NCBI GenBank assembly: GCA_018398805.1
Contig: JAGFBZ010000864.1
Coordinates: 101,117 to 165,116, forward strand
Reading direction: 5' to 3'
Source of the DNA: Hirundichthys speculiger
Lineage: Eukaryota > Chordata > Actinopteri > Beloniformes > Exocoetidae
Length of the DNA stretch: 64,000 nt
Made by a program: the position numbers and the translations under genes. Within the stretch, counting starts at the first letter, position 1, and every line of letters begins with the position of its first letter. A model generated the notes under the pieces. That model did no database searches and was not told where the DNA came from. It worked only from the letters and a program-made list of their open reading frames with translations. Of this stretch, positions 48,680 through 63,600 are shown piece by piece.

Positions 48680-51600
48680 CTATATAGACAGGTGGAGGTC
48701 AACGCTGGGATGACATCTATATAGACAGGTGGAGGTCAATGCTGGGATGACATCTATATAGACAGGTGGAGGTCAGTGCTGGGATGACATCTATATAGAC
48801 AGGTGGAGGTCAACGCTGGGATGACATCTATATAGACAGGTGGAGGTCAACGCTGGGATGACATCTATATAGACAGGTGGAGGACAACGCTGGAATGACA
48901 TCTATATAGACAGGTGGAGGTAAACGCTGGGATGACGTCTATATAGACAGGTGGAGGTAAACGCTGGGATGACATCTATATAGACAGGTGGAGGTAAATG
49001 CTGGGATGACGTCTATATAGACAGGTGGAGGTCAATGCTGGGATGACATCTATATAGACAGGTGGAGGTAAACGCTGGGATGACGTCTATATAGACAGGT
49101 GGAGGTCAACACTGCTGGATGACATCTATATAGACAGGTGGAGGTCAACGCTGGGATGACGTCTATATAGACAGGTGGAGGTCAACACTGGGATGACATC
49201 TATATAGACAGGTGGAGGTCAACGCTGGGATGACGTCTATATAGACAGGTGGAGGTCAACGCTGGGATGACATCTATATAGACAGGTGGAGGTCAACGCT
49301 GGGATGACGTCTATATAGACAGGTGGAGGTCAACGCTGGGATGACATCTATATAGACAGGTGGAGGTCAACGCTGGGATGACGTCTATATAGACAGGTGG
49401 AGGTCAATGCTGGGATGACATCTATATAGACAGGTGGAGGTCAAACGCTGGGATGACGTCTATATAGACAGGTGGAGGTCAATGCTGGGATGACATCTAT
49501 ATAGACAGGTGGAGGGAAACGCTGGGATGACGTCTATATAGACAGGTGGAGGTCAATGCTGGGATGACATCTATATAGACAGGTGGAGGTCAACGCTGGG
49601 ATGACGTCTGTATAGACAGGTAGAGGTCAACGCTGGGATGACGTCTATATAGACAGGTGGAGGTCAACGCTGGGATGACATCTGTATAGACAGGTGGAGG
49701 TCAACGCTGGGATGACATCTATATAGACAGGTGGAGGTCAACGCTGGGATGACATCTATATAGACAGGTGGAGGTCAACGCTGGGATGACATCTATATAG
49801 ACAGGTGGAGGTCAACGCTGGGATGACATCTATATAGACAGGTGGAGGTCAACGCTGGGATGACGTCTATATAGACAGGTGGAGGTCAACGCTGGGATGA
49901 TGACATCTATATAGACAGGTGGAGGTCAAACGCTGGGATGACTATATAGACAGGTGGAGGTCAATGCTGGGATGATCTATATAGACAGGTGGGTCAATGC
50001 TGGGATGACATCTATAGGTGGAGGTCAACGCTGGGATGACATCTATATAGACAGGTGGAGGTCAACGCTGGGATGACGTCTATATAGACAGGTGGAGGTC
50101 AACGCTGGGATGACGTCTATATAGACAGGTGGAGGTCAACGCTGGGATGACGTCTATATAGACAGGTGGAGGTCAACGCTGGGATGACGTCTATATAGAC
50201 AGGTGGAGGTCAACGCTGGGATGACGTCTATATAGACAGGTGGAGGTCAATGCTGGGATGACATCTATATAGACAGGTGGAGGTCAACGCTGGGATGACA
50301 TCTATATAGACAGGTGGAGGTCAATGCTGGGATGACGTCTATATAGACAGGTGGAGGTCAACGCTGGGATGACGTCTATATAGACAGGTGGAGGTCAACG
50401 CTGGGATGACATCTATATAGACAGGTGGAGGTCAATGCTGGGATGACGTCTATATAGACAGGTGGAGGTCAACGCTGGGATGACGTCTATATAGACAGGT
50501 GGAGGTCAACGCTGGGATGACGTCTATATAGACAGGTGGAGGTCAATGCTGGGATGACATCTATATAGACAGGGTGGAGGTCAACGCTGGGATGACATCT
50601 ATATAGACAGGTGGAGGTCAATGCTGGGATGATGTCTATATAGACAGGTGGAGGTCAACGCTGGGATGACGTCTATATAGACAGGTGGAGGTCAACGCTG
50701 GGATGACATCTATATAGACAGGTGGAGGTCAATGCTGGGATGACGTCTATATAGACAGGTGGAGGTCAACGCTGGGATGACATCTATATAGACAGGTGGA
50801 GGTCAACGCTGGGATGACATCTATATAGACAGGTGGAGGTCAACGCTGGGATGACGTCTATATAGACAGGTGGAGGTCAACGCTGGGATGACGTCTATAT
50901 AGACAGGTGGAGGTCAACGCTGGGATGACATCTATATAGACAGGTGGAGGTCAACGCTGGGATGACGTCTATATAGACAGGTGGGGGTCAACGCTGGGAT
51001 GACATCTATATAGACAGGTGGAGGTCAACGCTGGGATGACGTCTATATAGACAGGTGGAGGTCAACGCTGGGATGACATCTATATAGACAGGTGGAGGTC
51101 AACGCTGGGATGACGTCTATATAGACAGGTGGAGGTCAACGCTGGGATGACATCTATATAGACAGGTGGGAGGGAGGGAAACGCTGGGATGACGTCTATA
51201 TAGACAGGTGGAGGTCAACGCTGGGATGACATCTATATAGACAGGTGGAGGTCAAACGCTGGGATGACGTCTATATAGACAGGTGGAGGTCAACGCTGGG
51301 ATGACATCTATATAGACAGGTGGAGGTCATGACGTCTATATAGACAGGTGGAGGTCAACGCTGGGATGACATCTATATAGACAGGTGGAGGTCAACGCTG
51401 GGATGACGTCTATATAGACAGGTGGAGGTCAACGCTGGGATGACGTCTATATAGACAGGTGGAGGGTCAACGCTGGGATGACGTCTATATAGACAGGTGG
51501 AGGTCAACGCTGGGATGACATCTATATAGACAGGTGGAGGTCAATGCTGGGATGACATCTATATAGACAGGTGGAGGTCAACGCTGGGATGACATCTATA

Positions 51601-54600
51601 TAGACAGGTGGAGGTCAACGCTGGGATGACATCTATATAGACAGGTGGAGGTCAATGCTGGGATGACGTCTATATAGACAGGTGGAGGGTCAACGCTGGG
51701 ATGGGATGACATCTATATAGACAGGTGGAGGTCAACGCTGGGATGACGTCTATATAGACAGGTGGAGGTCAACGCTGGGATGACATCTATATAGACAGGT
51801 GGAGGTCAACGCTGGGATGACGTCTATATAGACAGGTGGAGGTCAATGCTGGGATGACATCTATATAGACAGGTGGAGGTCAACGCTGGGATGACGTCTA
51901 TATAGACAGGTGGAGGTCAACGCTGGGATGACATCTATATAGACAGGTGGAGGTCAACGCTGGGATGACGTCTATATAGACAGGTGGAGGTCAACGCTGG
52001 GATGACGTCTATATAGACAGGTGGAGGTCAACGCTGGGATGACGTCTATATAGACAGGTGGAGGTCAATGCTGGGATGACATCTATATAGACAGGTGGAG
52101 GTCAAACGCTGGGATGACATCTATATAGACAGGTGGAGGTCAATGCTGGGATGACGTCTATATAGACAGGTGGAGGTCAACGCTGGGATGACGTCTATAT
52201 AGACAGGTGGAGGTCAACGCTGGGATGACGTCTATATAGACAGGTGGAGGTCAACGCTGGGATGACGTCTATATAGACAGGTGGAGGTCAACGCTGGGAT
52301 GACATCTATATAGACAGGTGGAGGTCAACGCTGGGATGACGTCTATATAGACAGGTGGAGGTCAACGCTGGGATGACGTCTATATAGACAGGTGGAGGTC
52401 AACGCTGGGATGACGTCTATATAGACAGGTGGAGGTCAACGCTGGGATGACATCTATATAGACAGGTGGAGGTCAATGCTGGGATGACGTCTATATAGAC
52501 AGGTGGAGGTCAACGCTGGGATGACGTCTATATAGACAGGTGGAGGTCAACGCTGGGATGACATCTATATATAGACAGGTGGAGGTCAATGCTGGGATGA
52601 CGTCTATATAGACAGGTGGAGGTCAACGCTGGGATGACGTCTATATAGACAGGTGGAGGTCAACGCTGGGATGACGTCTATATAGACAGGTGGAGGTCAA
52701 CGCTGGGATGACATCTATATAGACAGGTGGAGGTCAATGCTGGGATGACATCTATATAGACAGGTGGAGGTCAACGCTGGGATGACATCTATATAGACAG
52801 GTGGAGGTCAACGCTGGGATGACATCTATATAGACAGGTGGAGGTAAACGCTGGGATGACGTCTATATAGACAGGTGGAGGTCAATGCTGGGATGACGTC
52901 TATATAGACAGGTGGAGGTCAACGCTGGGATGACATCTATATAGACAGGTGGAGGTCAACGCTGGGATGACGTCTATATAGACAGGTGGAGGTCAATGCT
53001 GGGATGACATCTATATAGACAGGTGGAGGTCAACGCTGGGATGACATCTATATAGACAGGTGGAGGGCAACGCTGGGATGACGTCTATATAGACAGGTGG
53101 AGGTCAACGCTGGGATGACGTCTATATAGACAGGTGGAGGTCAACGCTGGGATGACGTCTATATAGACAGGTGGAGGTCAATGCTGGGATGACGTCTATA
53201 TAGACAGGTGGAGGTCAACGCTGGGATGACATCTATATAGACAGGTGGAGGTCAACGCTGGGATGACATCTATATAGACAGGTGGAGGTCAATGCTGGGA
53301 TGACGTCTATATAGACAGGTGGAGGTCAATGCTGGGATGACGTCTATATAGACAGGTGGAGGTCAACGCTGGGATGACGTCTATATAGACAGGTGGAGGT
53401 CAACGCTGGGGATGACGTCTATATAGACAGGTGGAGGTCAACGCTGGGATGACATCTATATAGACAGGTGGAGGTCAACGCTGGGATGACGTCTATATAG
53501 ACAGGTGGAGGTAACGCTGGGATGACGTCTATATAGACAGGTGGAGGTCAACGCTGGGATGACGTCTATATAGACAGGTGGAGGTCAACGCTGGGATGAC
53601 ATCTATATAGACAGGTGGAGGTCAATGCTGGGATGACGTCTATATAGACAGGTGGAGGTCAACGCTGGGATGACGTCTATATAGACAGGTGGAGGTCAAC
53701 GCTGGGATGACGTCTATATAGACAGGTGGAGGTCAACGCTGGGATGACGTCTATATAGACAGGTGGAGGTCAACGCTGGGATGACATCTATATAGACAGG
53801 TGGAGGTCAACGCTGGGATGACGTCTATATAGACAGGTGGAGGTCAACGCTGGGGATGACATCTATATAGACAGGTGGAGGTCAAACGCTGGGATGACGT
53901 CTATATAGACAGGTGGAGGTCAACGCTGGGATGACATCTATATAGACAGGTGGAGGTCAACGCTGGGATGACGTCTATATATAGACAGGTGGAGGTCAAT
54001 GCTGGGATGACATCTATATAGACAGGTGGAGGTCAACGCTGGGATGACGTCTATATAGACAGGTGGAGGTCAATGCTGGGATGACGTCTATATAGACAGG
54101 TGGAGGTCAACGCTGGGATGACGTCTATATAGACAGGTGGAGGTCAACGCTGGGATGACGTCTATATAGACAGGTGGAGGTCAACGCTGGGATGACATCT
54201 ATATAGACAGGTGGAGGTCAACGCTGGGATGACGTCTATATAGACAGGTGGAGGTCAACGCTGGGATGACGTCTATATAGACAGGTGGAGGTCAACGCTG
54301 GGATGACGTCTATATAGAAGACAGGGGATGGACTCTATATAGGGTGGAGGTCAACGCTGGGATGACGTCTATATAGACAGGTGGAGGTCAATGCTGGGAT
54401 GACGTCTATATAGACAGGTGGAGGTCAACGCTGGGATGACGTCTATATAGACAGGTGGAGGTCAACGCTGGGATGACATCTATATAGACAGGTGGAGGTC
54501 AACGCTGGGATGACGTCTATATAGACAGGTGGAGGTCAAACGCTGGGATGACACGTCTATATAGACAGGTGGAGGTCAACGCTGGGATGACGTCTATATA

Positions 54601-57600
54601 GACAGGTGGAGGTCAACGCTGGGATGACATCTATATAGACAGGTGGAGGTCAACGCTGGGATGACATCTATATAGACAGGTGGAGGTCAACGCTGGGATG
54701 ACGTCTATATAGACAGGTGGAGGTCAACGCTGGGATGACGTCTATATAGACAGGTGGAGGTCAACGCTGGGATGACGTCTATATAGACAGGTGGAGGTCA
54801 ATGCTGGGATGACGTCTATATAGACAGGTGGAGGTCAACGCTGGGATGACATCTATATAGACAGGTGGAGGTCAACGCTGGGATGACGTCTATATAGACA
54901 GGTGGAGGTCAACGCTGGGATGACGTCTATATAGACAGGTGGAGGTCAATGCTGGGATGACGTCTATATAGACAGGTGGAGGTCAACGCTGGGGGGATGA
55001 ATGACATATATAGACTGGAGGTCAACGCTGGGATGACGTCTATATAGACAGGTGGAGGTCAACGCTGGGATGACATCTATATAGACAGGTGGAGGTCAAC
55101 GCTGGGATGACGTCTATATAGACAGGTGGAGGTCAACGCTGGGATGACATCTATATAGACAGGGTGGAGGTCAACGCTGGGATGACGTCTATATAGACAG
55201 GTGGAGGTCAACGCTGGGATGACGTCTATATAGACAGGTGGAGGTCAACGCTGGGATGACGTCTATATAGACAGGTGGAGGTCAACGCTGGGATGACGTC
55301 TATATAGACAGGTGGAGGTCAACGCTGGGATGACGTCTATATAGACAGGTGGAGGTCAACGCTGGGATGACGTCTATATAGACAGGTGGAGGTCAACGCT
55401 GGGATGACGTCTATATAGACAGGTGGAGGTCAACGCTGGGATGACGTCTATATAGACAGGTGGAGGTCAACGCTGGGATGACATCTATATAGACAGGTGG
55501 AGGTCAATGCTGGGATGACGTCTATATAGACAGGTGGAGGTCAACGCTGGGATGACGTCTATATAGACAGGTGGAGGTCAACGCTGGGATGACGTCTATA
55601 TAGACAGGTGGAGGTCAACGCTGGGATGACGTCTATATAGACAGGTGGAGGTCAACGCTGGGATGACATCTATATAGACAGGTGGAGGTCAGGTCAATGC
55701 TGGGATGACATCTATATAGACAGGTGGAGGTCAACGCTGGGATGACGTCTATATAGACAGGTGGAGGTCAACGCTGGGATGACGTCTATATAGACAGGTG
55801 GAGGTCAAACGCTGGGATGACATCTATATAGACAGGTGGAGGTCAACGCTGGGATGACATCTATATAGACAGGTGGAGGTCAATGCTGGGATGACATCTA
55901 TATAGACAGGTGGAGGTCAACGCTGGGATGACGTCTATATAGACAGGTGGAGGTCAACGCTGGGATGACGTCTATATAGACAGGTGGAGGTCAACGCTGG
56001 GGATGACGTATATAGACAGGTGGAGGTCAATGCTGGGATGACATCTATATAGACAGGTGGAGGTCAACGCTGGGATGACGTCTATATAGACAGGTGGAGG
56101 TCAACGCTGGGATGACGTCTATAGACAGGTGGAGGTCAACGCTGGGATCTATATAGACAGGTGGAGGTCAACGCTGGGATGACGTCTATATAGACAGGTG
56201 GAGGTCAACGCTGGGATGACGTCTATATAGACAGGTGGAGGTCAACGCTGGGATGACGTCTATATAGACAGGTGGAGGTCAACGCTGGGATGACATCTAT
56301 ATAGACAGGTGGAGGTCAACGCTGGGATGACGTCTATATAGACAGGTGGAGGTCAACGCTGGGATGACGTCTATATAGACAGGTGGAGGTCAACGCTGGG
56401 ATGACGTCTATATAGACAGGTGGAGGTCAACGCTGGGATGACATCTATATAGACAGGTGGAGGTCAACGCTGGGATGACGTCTATATAGACAGGTGGAGG
56501 TCAACGCTGGGATGACGTCTATATAGACAGGTGGAGGTCAACGCTGGGATGACGTCTATATAGACAGGTGGAGGTCAATGCTGGGATGACGTCTATATAG
56601 ACAGGTGGAGGTCAACGCTGGGATGACATCTATATAGACAGGTGGAGGTCAATGCTGGGATGACGTCTATATAGACAGGTGGAGGTCAAATGCTGGGATG
56701 ACGTCTATATAGACAGGTGGAGGGTCAACGCTGGGATGACATCTATATAGACAGGTGGAGGTCAACGCTGGGATGACGTCTATATAGACAGGTGGAGGTC
56801 AACGCTGGGATGACATCTATATAGACAGGTGGAGGTCAACGCTGGGATGACGTCTATATAGACAGGTGGAGGTCAACGCTGGGATGACGTCTATATAGAC
56901 AGGTGGAGGTCAACGCTGGGATGACATCTATATAGACAGGTGGAGGTCAACGCTGGGATGACATCTATATAGACAGGTGGAGGTCAATGCTGGGATGACA
57001 TCTATATAGACAGGTGGAGGTCAACGCTGGGATGACGTCTATATAGACAGGTGGAGGTCAACGCTGGGATGACATCTATATAGACAGGTGGAGGTCAACG
57101 CTGGGATGACGTCTATATAGACAGGTGGAGGTCAACGCTGGGATGACGTCTATATAGACAGGTGGAGGGCAACGCTGGGATGACGTCTATATAGACAGGT
57201 GGAGGTCAACGCTGGGATGATGACGTCTATATAGACAGGTGGAGGTCAACGCTGGGATGACGTCTATATAGACAGGTGGAGGTCAACGCTGGGGATGACG
57301 TCTATATAGACAGGTGGAGGTCAATGCTGGGATGACGTCTATATAGACAGGTGGAGGTCAACGCTGGGGATGACGTCTATATAGACAGGTGGAGGTCAAC
57401 GCTGGGATGACATCTATATAGACAGGTGGAGGTCAACGCTGGGATGACGTCTATATAGACAGGTGGAGGTCAACGCTGGGATGACGTCTATATAGACAGG
57501 TGGAGGTCAACGCTGGGATGACGTCTATATAGACAGGTGGAGGTCAACGCTGGGATGACGTCTATATAGACAGGTGGAGGTCAACGCTGGGATGACGTCT

Positions 57601-60600
57601 ATATAGACAGGTGGAGGTCAACGCTGGGATGACGTCTATATAGACAGGTGGAGGTCAATGCTGGGATGACATCTATATAGACAGGTGGAGGTCAACGCTG
57701 GGATGACGTCTATATAGACAGGTGGAGGTCAACGCTGGGATGACGTACATATAGACAGGTGGAGGTAAATGCTGGGATGACGTCTATAGACAGGTGGAGG
57801 TCAACGCTGGGATGACATCTATATAGACAGGTGGAGGTCAACGCTGGGATGACGTCTATATAGACAGGTGGAGGTCAACGCTGGGATGACATCTATATAG
57901 ACAGGTGGAGGTAAACGCTGGGATGGTGGGATGACGTCTATATAGACAGGTGGAGGTCAACGCTGGGATGACATCTATATAGACAGGTGGAGGTCAACGC
58001 TGGGATGACGTCTATATAGACAGGTGGAGGTCAACGCTGGGATGACATCTATATAGACAGGTGGAGGTCAACGCTGGGATGACGTCTATATAGACAGGTG
58101 GAGGTCAACGCTGGGATGACGTCTATATAGACAGGTGGAGGTCAATGCTGGGATGACATCTATATAGACAGGTGGAGGTCAACGCTGGGATGATGTCTAT
58201 ATAGACAGGTGGAGGTCAACGCTGGGATGACGTCTATATAGACAGGTGGAGGTCAACGCTGGGATGATGTCTATATAGACAGGGTGGAGGTCAACGCTGG
58301 GGATGACATCTATATAGACAGGTGGAGGTCAACGCTGGGATGACATCTATATAGACAGGTGGAGGTCAACGCTGGGATGACATCTATATAGACAGGTGGA
58401 GGTCAACGCTGGGATGACGTCTATATAGACAGGTGGAGGTCAACGCTGGGATGACATCTATATAGACAGGTGGAGGTCAAATGCTGGGATGACGTCTATA
58501 TAGACAGGTGGAGGTCAACGCTGGGATGACGTCTATATAGACAGGTGGAGGTCAACGCTGGGATGACGTCTATATAGACAGGTGGAGGTCAACGCTGGGA
58601 TGACGTCTATATAGACAGGTGGAGGTCAACGCTGGGATGACATCTATATAGACAGGTGGAGGTCAATGCTGGGATGACATCTATATAGACAGGTGGAGGT
58701 CAACGCTGGGATGACATCTATATAGACAGGTGGAGGTCAACATGCTGGGATGACGTCTATATAGACAGGTGGAGGTCAACGCTGGGATGACGTCTATATA
58801 GACAGGTGGAGGTCAACGCTGGGATGACGTCTATATAGACAGGTGAGAGTCAACGCTGGGATGACGTCTATATAGACAGGTGGAGGTCAACGCTGGGATG
58901 GGATGACGTCTATATAGACAGGGTGGAGGTCAACGCTGGGATGACGTCTATATAGACAGGTGGAGGTCAATGCTGGGATGACATCTATATAGACAGGTGG
59001 AGGTCAATGCTGGGATGACATCTATATAGACAGGTGGAGGTCAACGCTGGGATGACATCTATATAGACAGGTGGAGGTCAACGCTGGGATGATGACGTCT
59101 ATATAGACAGGTGGAGGTCAACGCTGGGATGACATCTATATAGACAGGTGGAGGTCAACGCTGGGATGACATCTATATAGGGGATGAGTCTATATAGACA
59201 GTGGAGGTCAACGCTGGGATGACGTCTATATAGACATAGACAGGTGGAGGTCAACGCTGGGATGACGTCTATATAGACAGGTGGAGGTCAATGCTGGGAT
59301 GACATATATAGACAGGGGAGGTCAATGGGATGACGTCTATATAGACAGGTGGAGGTCAACGCTGGGATGACGTCTATATAGACAGGTGGAGGTCAACGCT
59401 GGGATGACGTCTATATAGACAGGTGGAGGTCAACGCTGGGATGACATCTATATAGAGACAGGGGGAGGTCAATGCTGGGATGACATCTATATAGACAGGT
59501 GGAGGTCAACGCTGGGATGACATCTATATAATAGACAGGTGGAGGTCAACGCTGGGATGACGTCTATATAGACAGGTGGAGGTCAACGCTGGGATGACAT
59601 CTATATAGACAGGTGGAGGTCAACGCTGGGATGACATCTATATAGACAGGTGGAGGTCAACGCTGGGATGACGTCTATATAGACAGGTGGAGGTCAACGC
59701 TGGGATGACATCTATATAGACAGGTGGAGGTCAACGCTGGGATGACGTCTATATAGACAGCTGGAGGAGGTCAACGCTGGGATGACGTCTATATAGACAG
59801 GTGGAGGTCAACGCTGGGATGACATCTATATAGACAGGTGGAGGTCAATGCTGGGATGACTAGATGGATCAACTGGGATGATCTATATAGACAGGTGGAG
59901 GTAAACGCTGGGATGACGTCTATAGAGGTGGACAGGTGGAATGCTGGATGACATCTATATAGACAGGTGGAGGTCAACGCTGGGATGACGTCTATATAGA
60001 CAGGTGGAGGTCAACGCTGGGATGACGTCTATATAGACAGGTGGAGGTCAACGCTGGGGGATGACGTCTATATAGACAGGTGGAGGTCAAACGCTGGGAT
60101 GACGTCTATATAGACAGGTGGAGGTCAACGCTGGGATGACGTCTATATAGACAGGTGGAGGTCAACGCTGGGATGACATCTATATAGACAGGTGGAGGTC
60201 AACGCTGGGATGACGTCTATATAGACAGGTGGAGGTCAACGCTGGGGATGACATCTATATAGACAGGTGGAGGTCAACGCTGGGATGACGTCTATATAGA
60301 CAGGTGGAGGTCAACGCTGGGATGACGTCTATATAGACAGGTGGAGGTCAACGCTGGGATGACATCTATATAGACAGGTGGAGGTCAACGCTGGGATGAC
60401 GTCTATATAGACAGGTGGAGGTCAACGCTGGGATGACGTCTATATAGACAGGTGGAGGTCAATGCTGGGATGACATCTATATAGACAGGTGGAGGTCAAC
60501 GCTGGGATGACGTCTATATAGACAGGTGGAGGGTCAACGCTGGGATGACATCTATATAGACAGGTGGAGGTCAACGGGGATATATACAGGTGGAGGTCAA

Positions 60601-63600
60601 TGCTGGGATGACATCTATATAGACAGGTGGAGGTCAATGCTGGGATGACATCTATATAGACAGGTGGAGGTAAACGCTGGGATGACATCTATATAGACAG
60701 GTGGAGGTCAACGCTGGGATGACGTCTATATAGACAGGTGGAGGTCAACGCTGGGATGACGTCTATATAGACAGGTGGAGGTCAACGCTGGGATGACGTC
60801 TATATAGACAGGTGGAGGTCAACGCTGGGATGACGTCTATATAGACAGGTGGAGGTCAACGCTGGGATGACATCTATATAGACAGGTGGAGGTGAGGGTC
60901 AACGCTGGGATGACGTCTATATAGACAGGTGGAGGGTCAACGCTGGGATGACGTCTATATAGACAGGTGGAGGTCAACGCTGGGATGACATCTATATAGA
61001 CAGGTGGAGGTCAACGCTGGGGATGACGTCTATATAGACAGGTGGAGGTCAACGCTGGGATGACATCTATATAGACAGGTGGAGGTCAATGCTGGGATGA
61101 CATCTATATAGACAGGTGGAGGTCAACGCTGGGATGACGTCTATATAGACAGGTGGAGGTCAACGCTGGGATGACGTCTATATAGACAGGTGGAGGTCAA
61201 CGCTGGGATGACATCTATATAGACAGGTGGAGGTCAGGTCAACGCTGGGATGACGTCTATATAGACAGGTGGAGGAGGTCAACGCTGGGATGACGTCTAT
61301 ATAGACAGGTGGAGGTCAACGGTGGCTGGGATGACGTCTATATAGACAGGTGGAGGTCAACGCTGGGATGACATCTATATAGACAGGTGGAGGTCAACGC
61401 TGGGATGACGTCTATATAGACAGGTGGAGGTCAACGCTGGGATGACATCTATATAGACAGGTGGAGGTCAACGCTGGGATGACGTCTATATAGACAGGTG
61501 GAGGTCAATGCTGGGATGACATCTATATAGACAGGTGGAGGTCAACGCTGGGATGACATCTATAGACAGGTGGAGGTCAACGCTGGGATGACGTCTATAT
61601 AGACAGGTGGAGGTCAACGCTGGGATGACGACATCTATATAGACAGGTGGAGGTCAATGCTGGGATGACATCTATATAGACAGGTGGAGGTCAACGCTGG
61701 GATGACGTCATATAGACAGGTGGAGGTCAACGCTGGGATGACATCTATATAGACAGGTGGAGGTCAACGCTGGGATGACATCTATATAGACAGGTGGAGG
61801 TCAACGCTGGGATGACGTCTATATAGACAGGTGGAGGTCAACGCTGGGATGACGTCTATATAGACAGGTGGAGGTCAACGCTGGGTGGGATGACGTCTAT
61901 ATAGACAGGTGGAGGTCAACGCTGGGATGACGTCTATATAGACAGGTGGAGGTCAACGCTGGGATGACATCTATATAGACAGGTGGAGGTCAACGCTGGG
62001 ATGACATCTATATAGACAGGTGGAGGTCAACGCTGGGATGACTTCTATATAGACAGGTGGAGGTCAACGCTGGGATGACGTCTATATAGACAGGTGGAGG
62101 TCAACGCTGGGATGACGTCTATATAGACAGGTGGAGGTCAACGCTGGGATGACGTCTATATAGACAGGTGGAGGTCAATGCTGGGATGACATCTATATAG
62201 ACAGGTGGAGGTCAACGCTGGGATGACGTCTATATAGACAGGTGGAGGTCAACGCTGGGATGACATCTATATAGACAGGTGGAGGTCAACGCTGGGATGA
62301 CGTCTATATAGACAGGTGGAGGTCAACGCTGGGATGACGTCTATATAGACAGGTGGAGGTCAACGCTGGGATGACATCTATATAGACAGGTGGAGGTCAA
62401 TGCTGGGATGACATCTATATAGACAGGTGGAGGTCAACGCTGGGATGACGTCTATATAGACAGGTGGAGGTCAACGCTGGGATGATGACATCTATATAGA
62501 CAGGTGGAGGTCAACGCTGGGATGACATCTATATAGACAGGTGGAGGTCAACGCTGGGATGACGTCTATATAGACAGGTGGAGGTCAACGCTGGGATGAC
62601 GTCTATATAGACAGGTGGAGGTCAACGCTGGGATGACATCTATATAGACAGGTGGAGGTCAACGCTGGGATGACATCTATATAGACAGGTGGAGGTCAAC
62701 GCTGGGATGACATCTATATAGACAGGTGGAGGTCAACGCTGGGATGACGTCTATATAGACAGGTGGAGGTCAACGCTGGGATGACATCTATATAGACAGG
62801 TGGAGGTCAACGCTGGGATGACGTCTATATAGACAGGTGGAGGTCAACGCTGGGATGACGTCTATATAGACAGGTGGAGGTGGAGGTCAACGCTGGGATG
62901 ACGTCTATATAGACAGGTGGAGGTCAACGCTGGGATGACGTCTATATAGACAGGTGGAGGTCAACGCTGGGATGACATCTATATAGACAGGTGGAGGTCA
63001 ACGCTGGGATGACGTCTATATAGACAGGTGGAGGTCAACGCTGGGATGACGTCTATATAGACAGGTGGAGGTCAACGCTGGGATGACGTCTATATAGACA
63101 GGTGGAGGTCAACGCTGGGATGACGTCTATATAGACAGGTGGAGGGCAACGCTGGGATGACGTCTATATAGACAGGTGGAGGTCAACGCTGGGATGACGT
63201 CTATATAGACAGGTGGAGGTCAACGCTGGGATGACGTCTATATAGACAGGTGGAGGTCAATGCTGGGATGACGTCTATATAGACAGGTGGAGGTCAACGC
63301 TGGGATGACATCTATATAGACAGGTGGAGGTCAACGCTGGGACTGGGATGACGTCTATATAGACAGGTGGAGGTCAACGCTGGGATGACGTCTATATAGA
63401 CAGGTGGAGGTCAACGCTGCTGGGATGACGTCTATATAGACAGGTGGAGGTCAACGCTGGGATGACGTCTATATAGACAGGTGGAGGTCAACGCTGGGAT
63501 GACGTCTATATAGACAGGTGGAGGTCAATGCTGGGATGACGTCTATATAGACAGGTGGAGGTCAACGCTGGGATGACGTCTATATAGACAGGTGGAGGTC

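Noticed and set aside
59789..60688. Small proteins with TSTCLYR repeats
   Set aside because: They are minus-strand translations of the 37-bp satellite.
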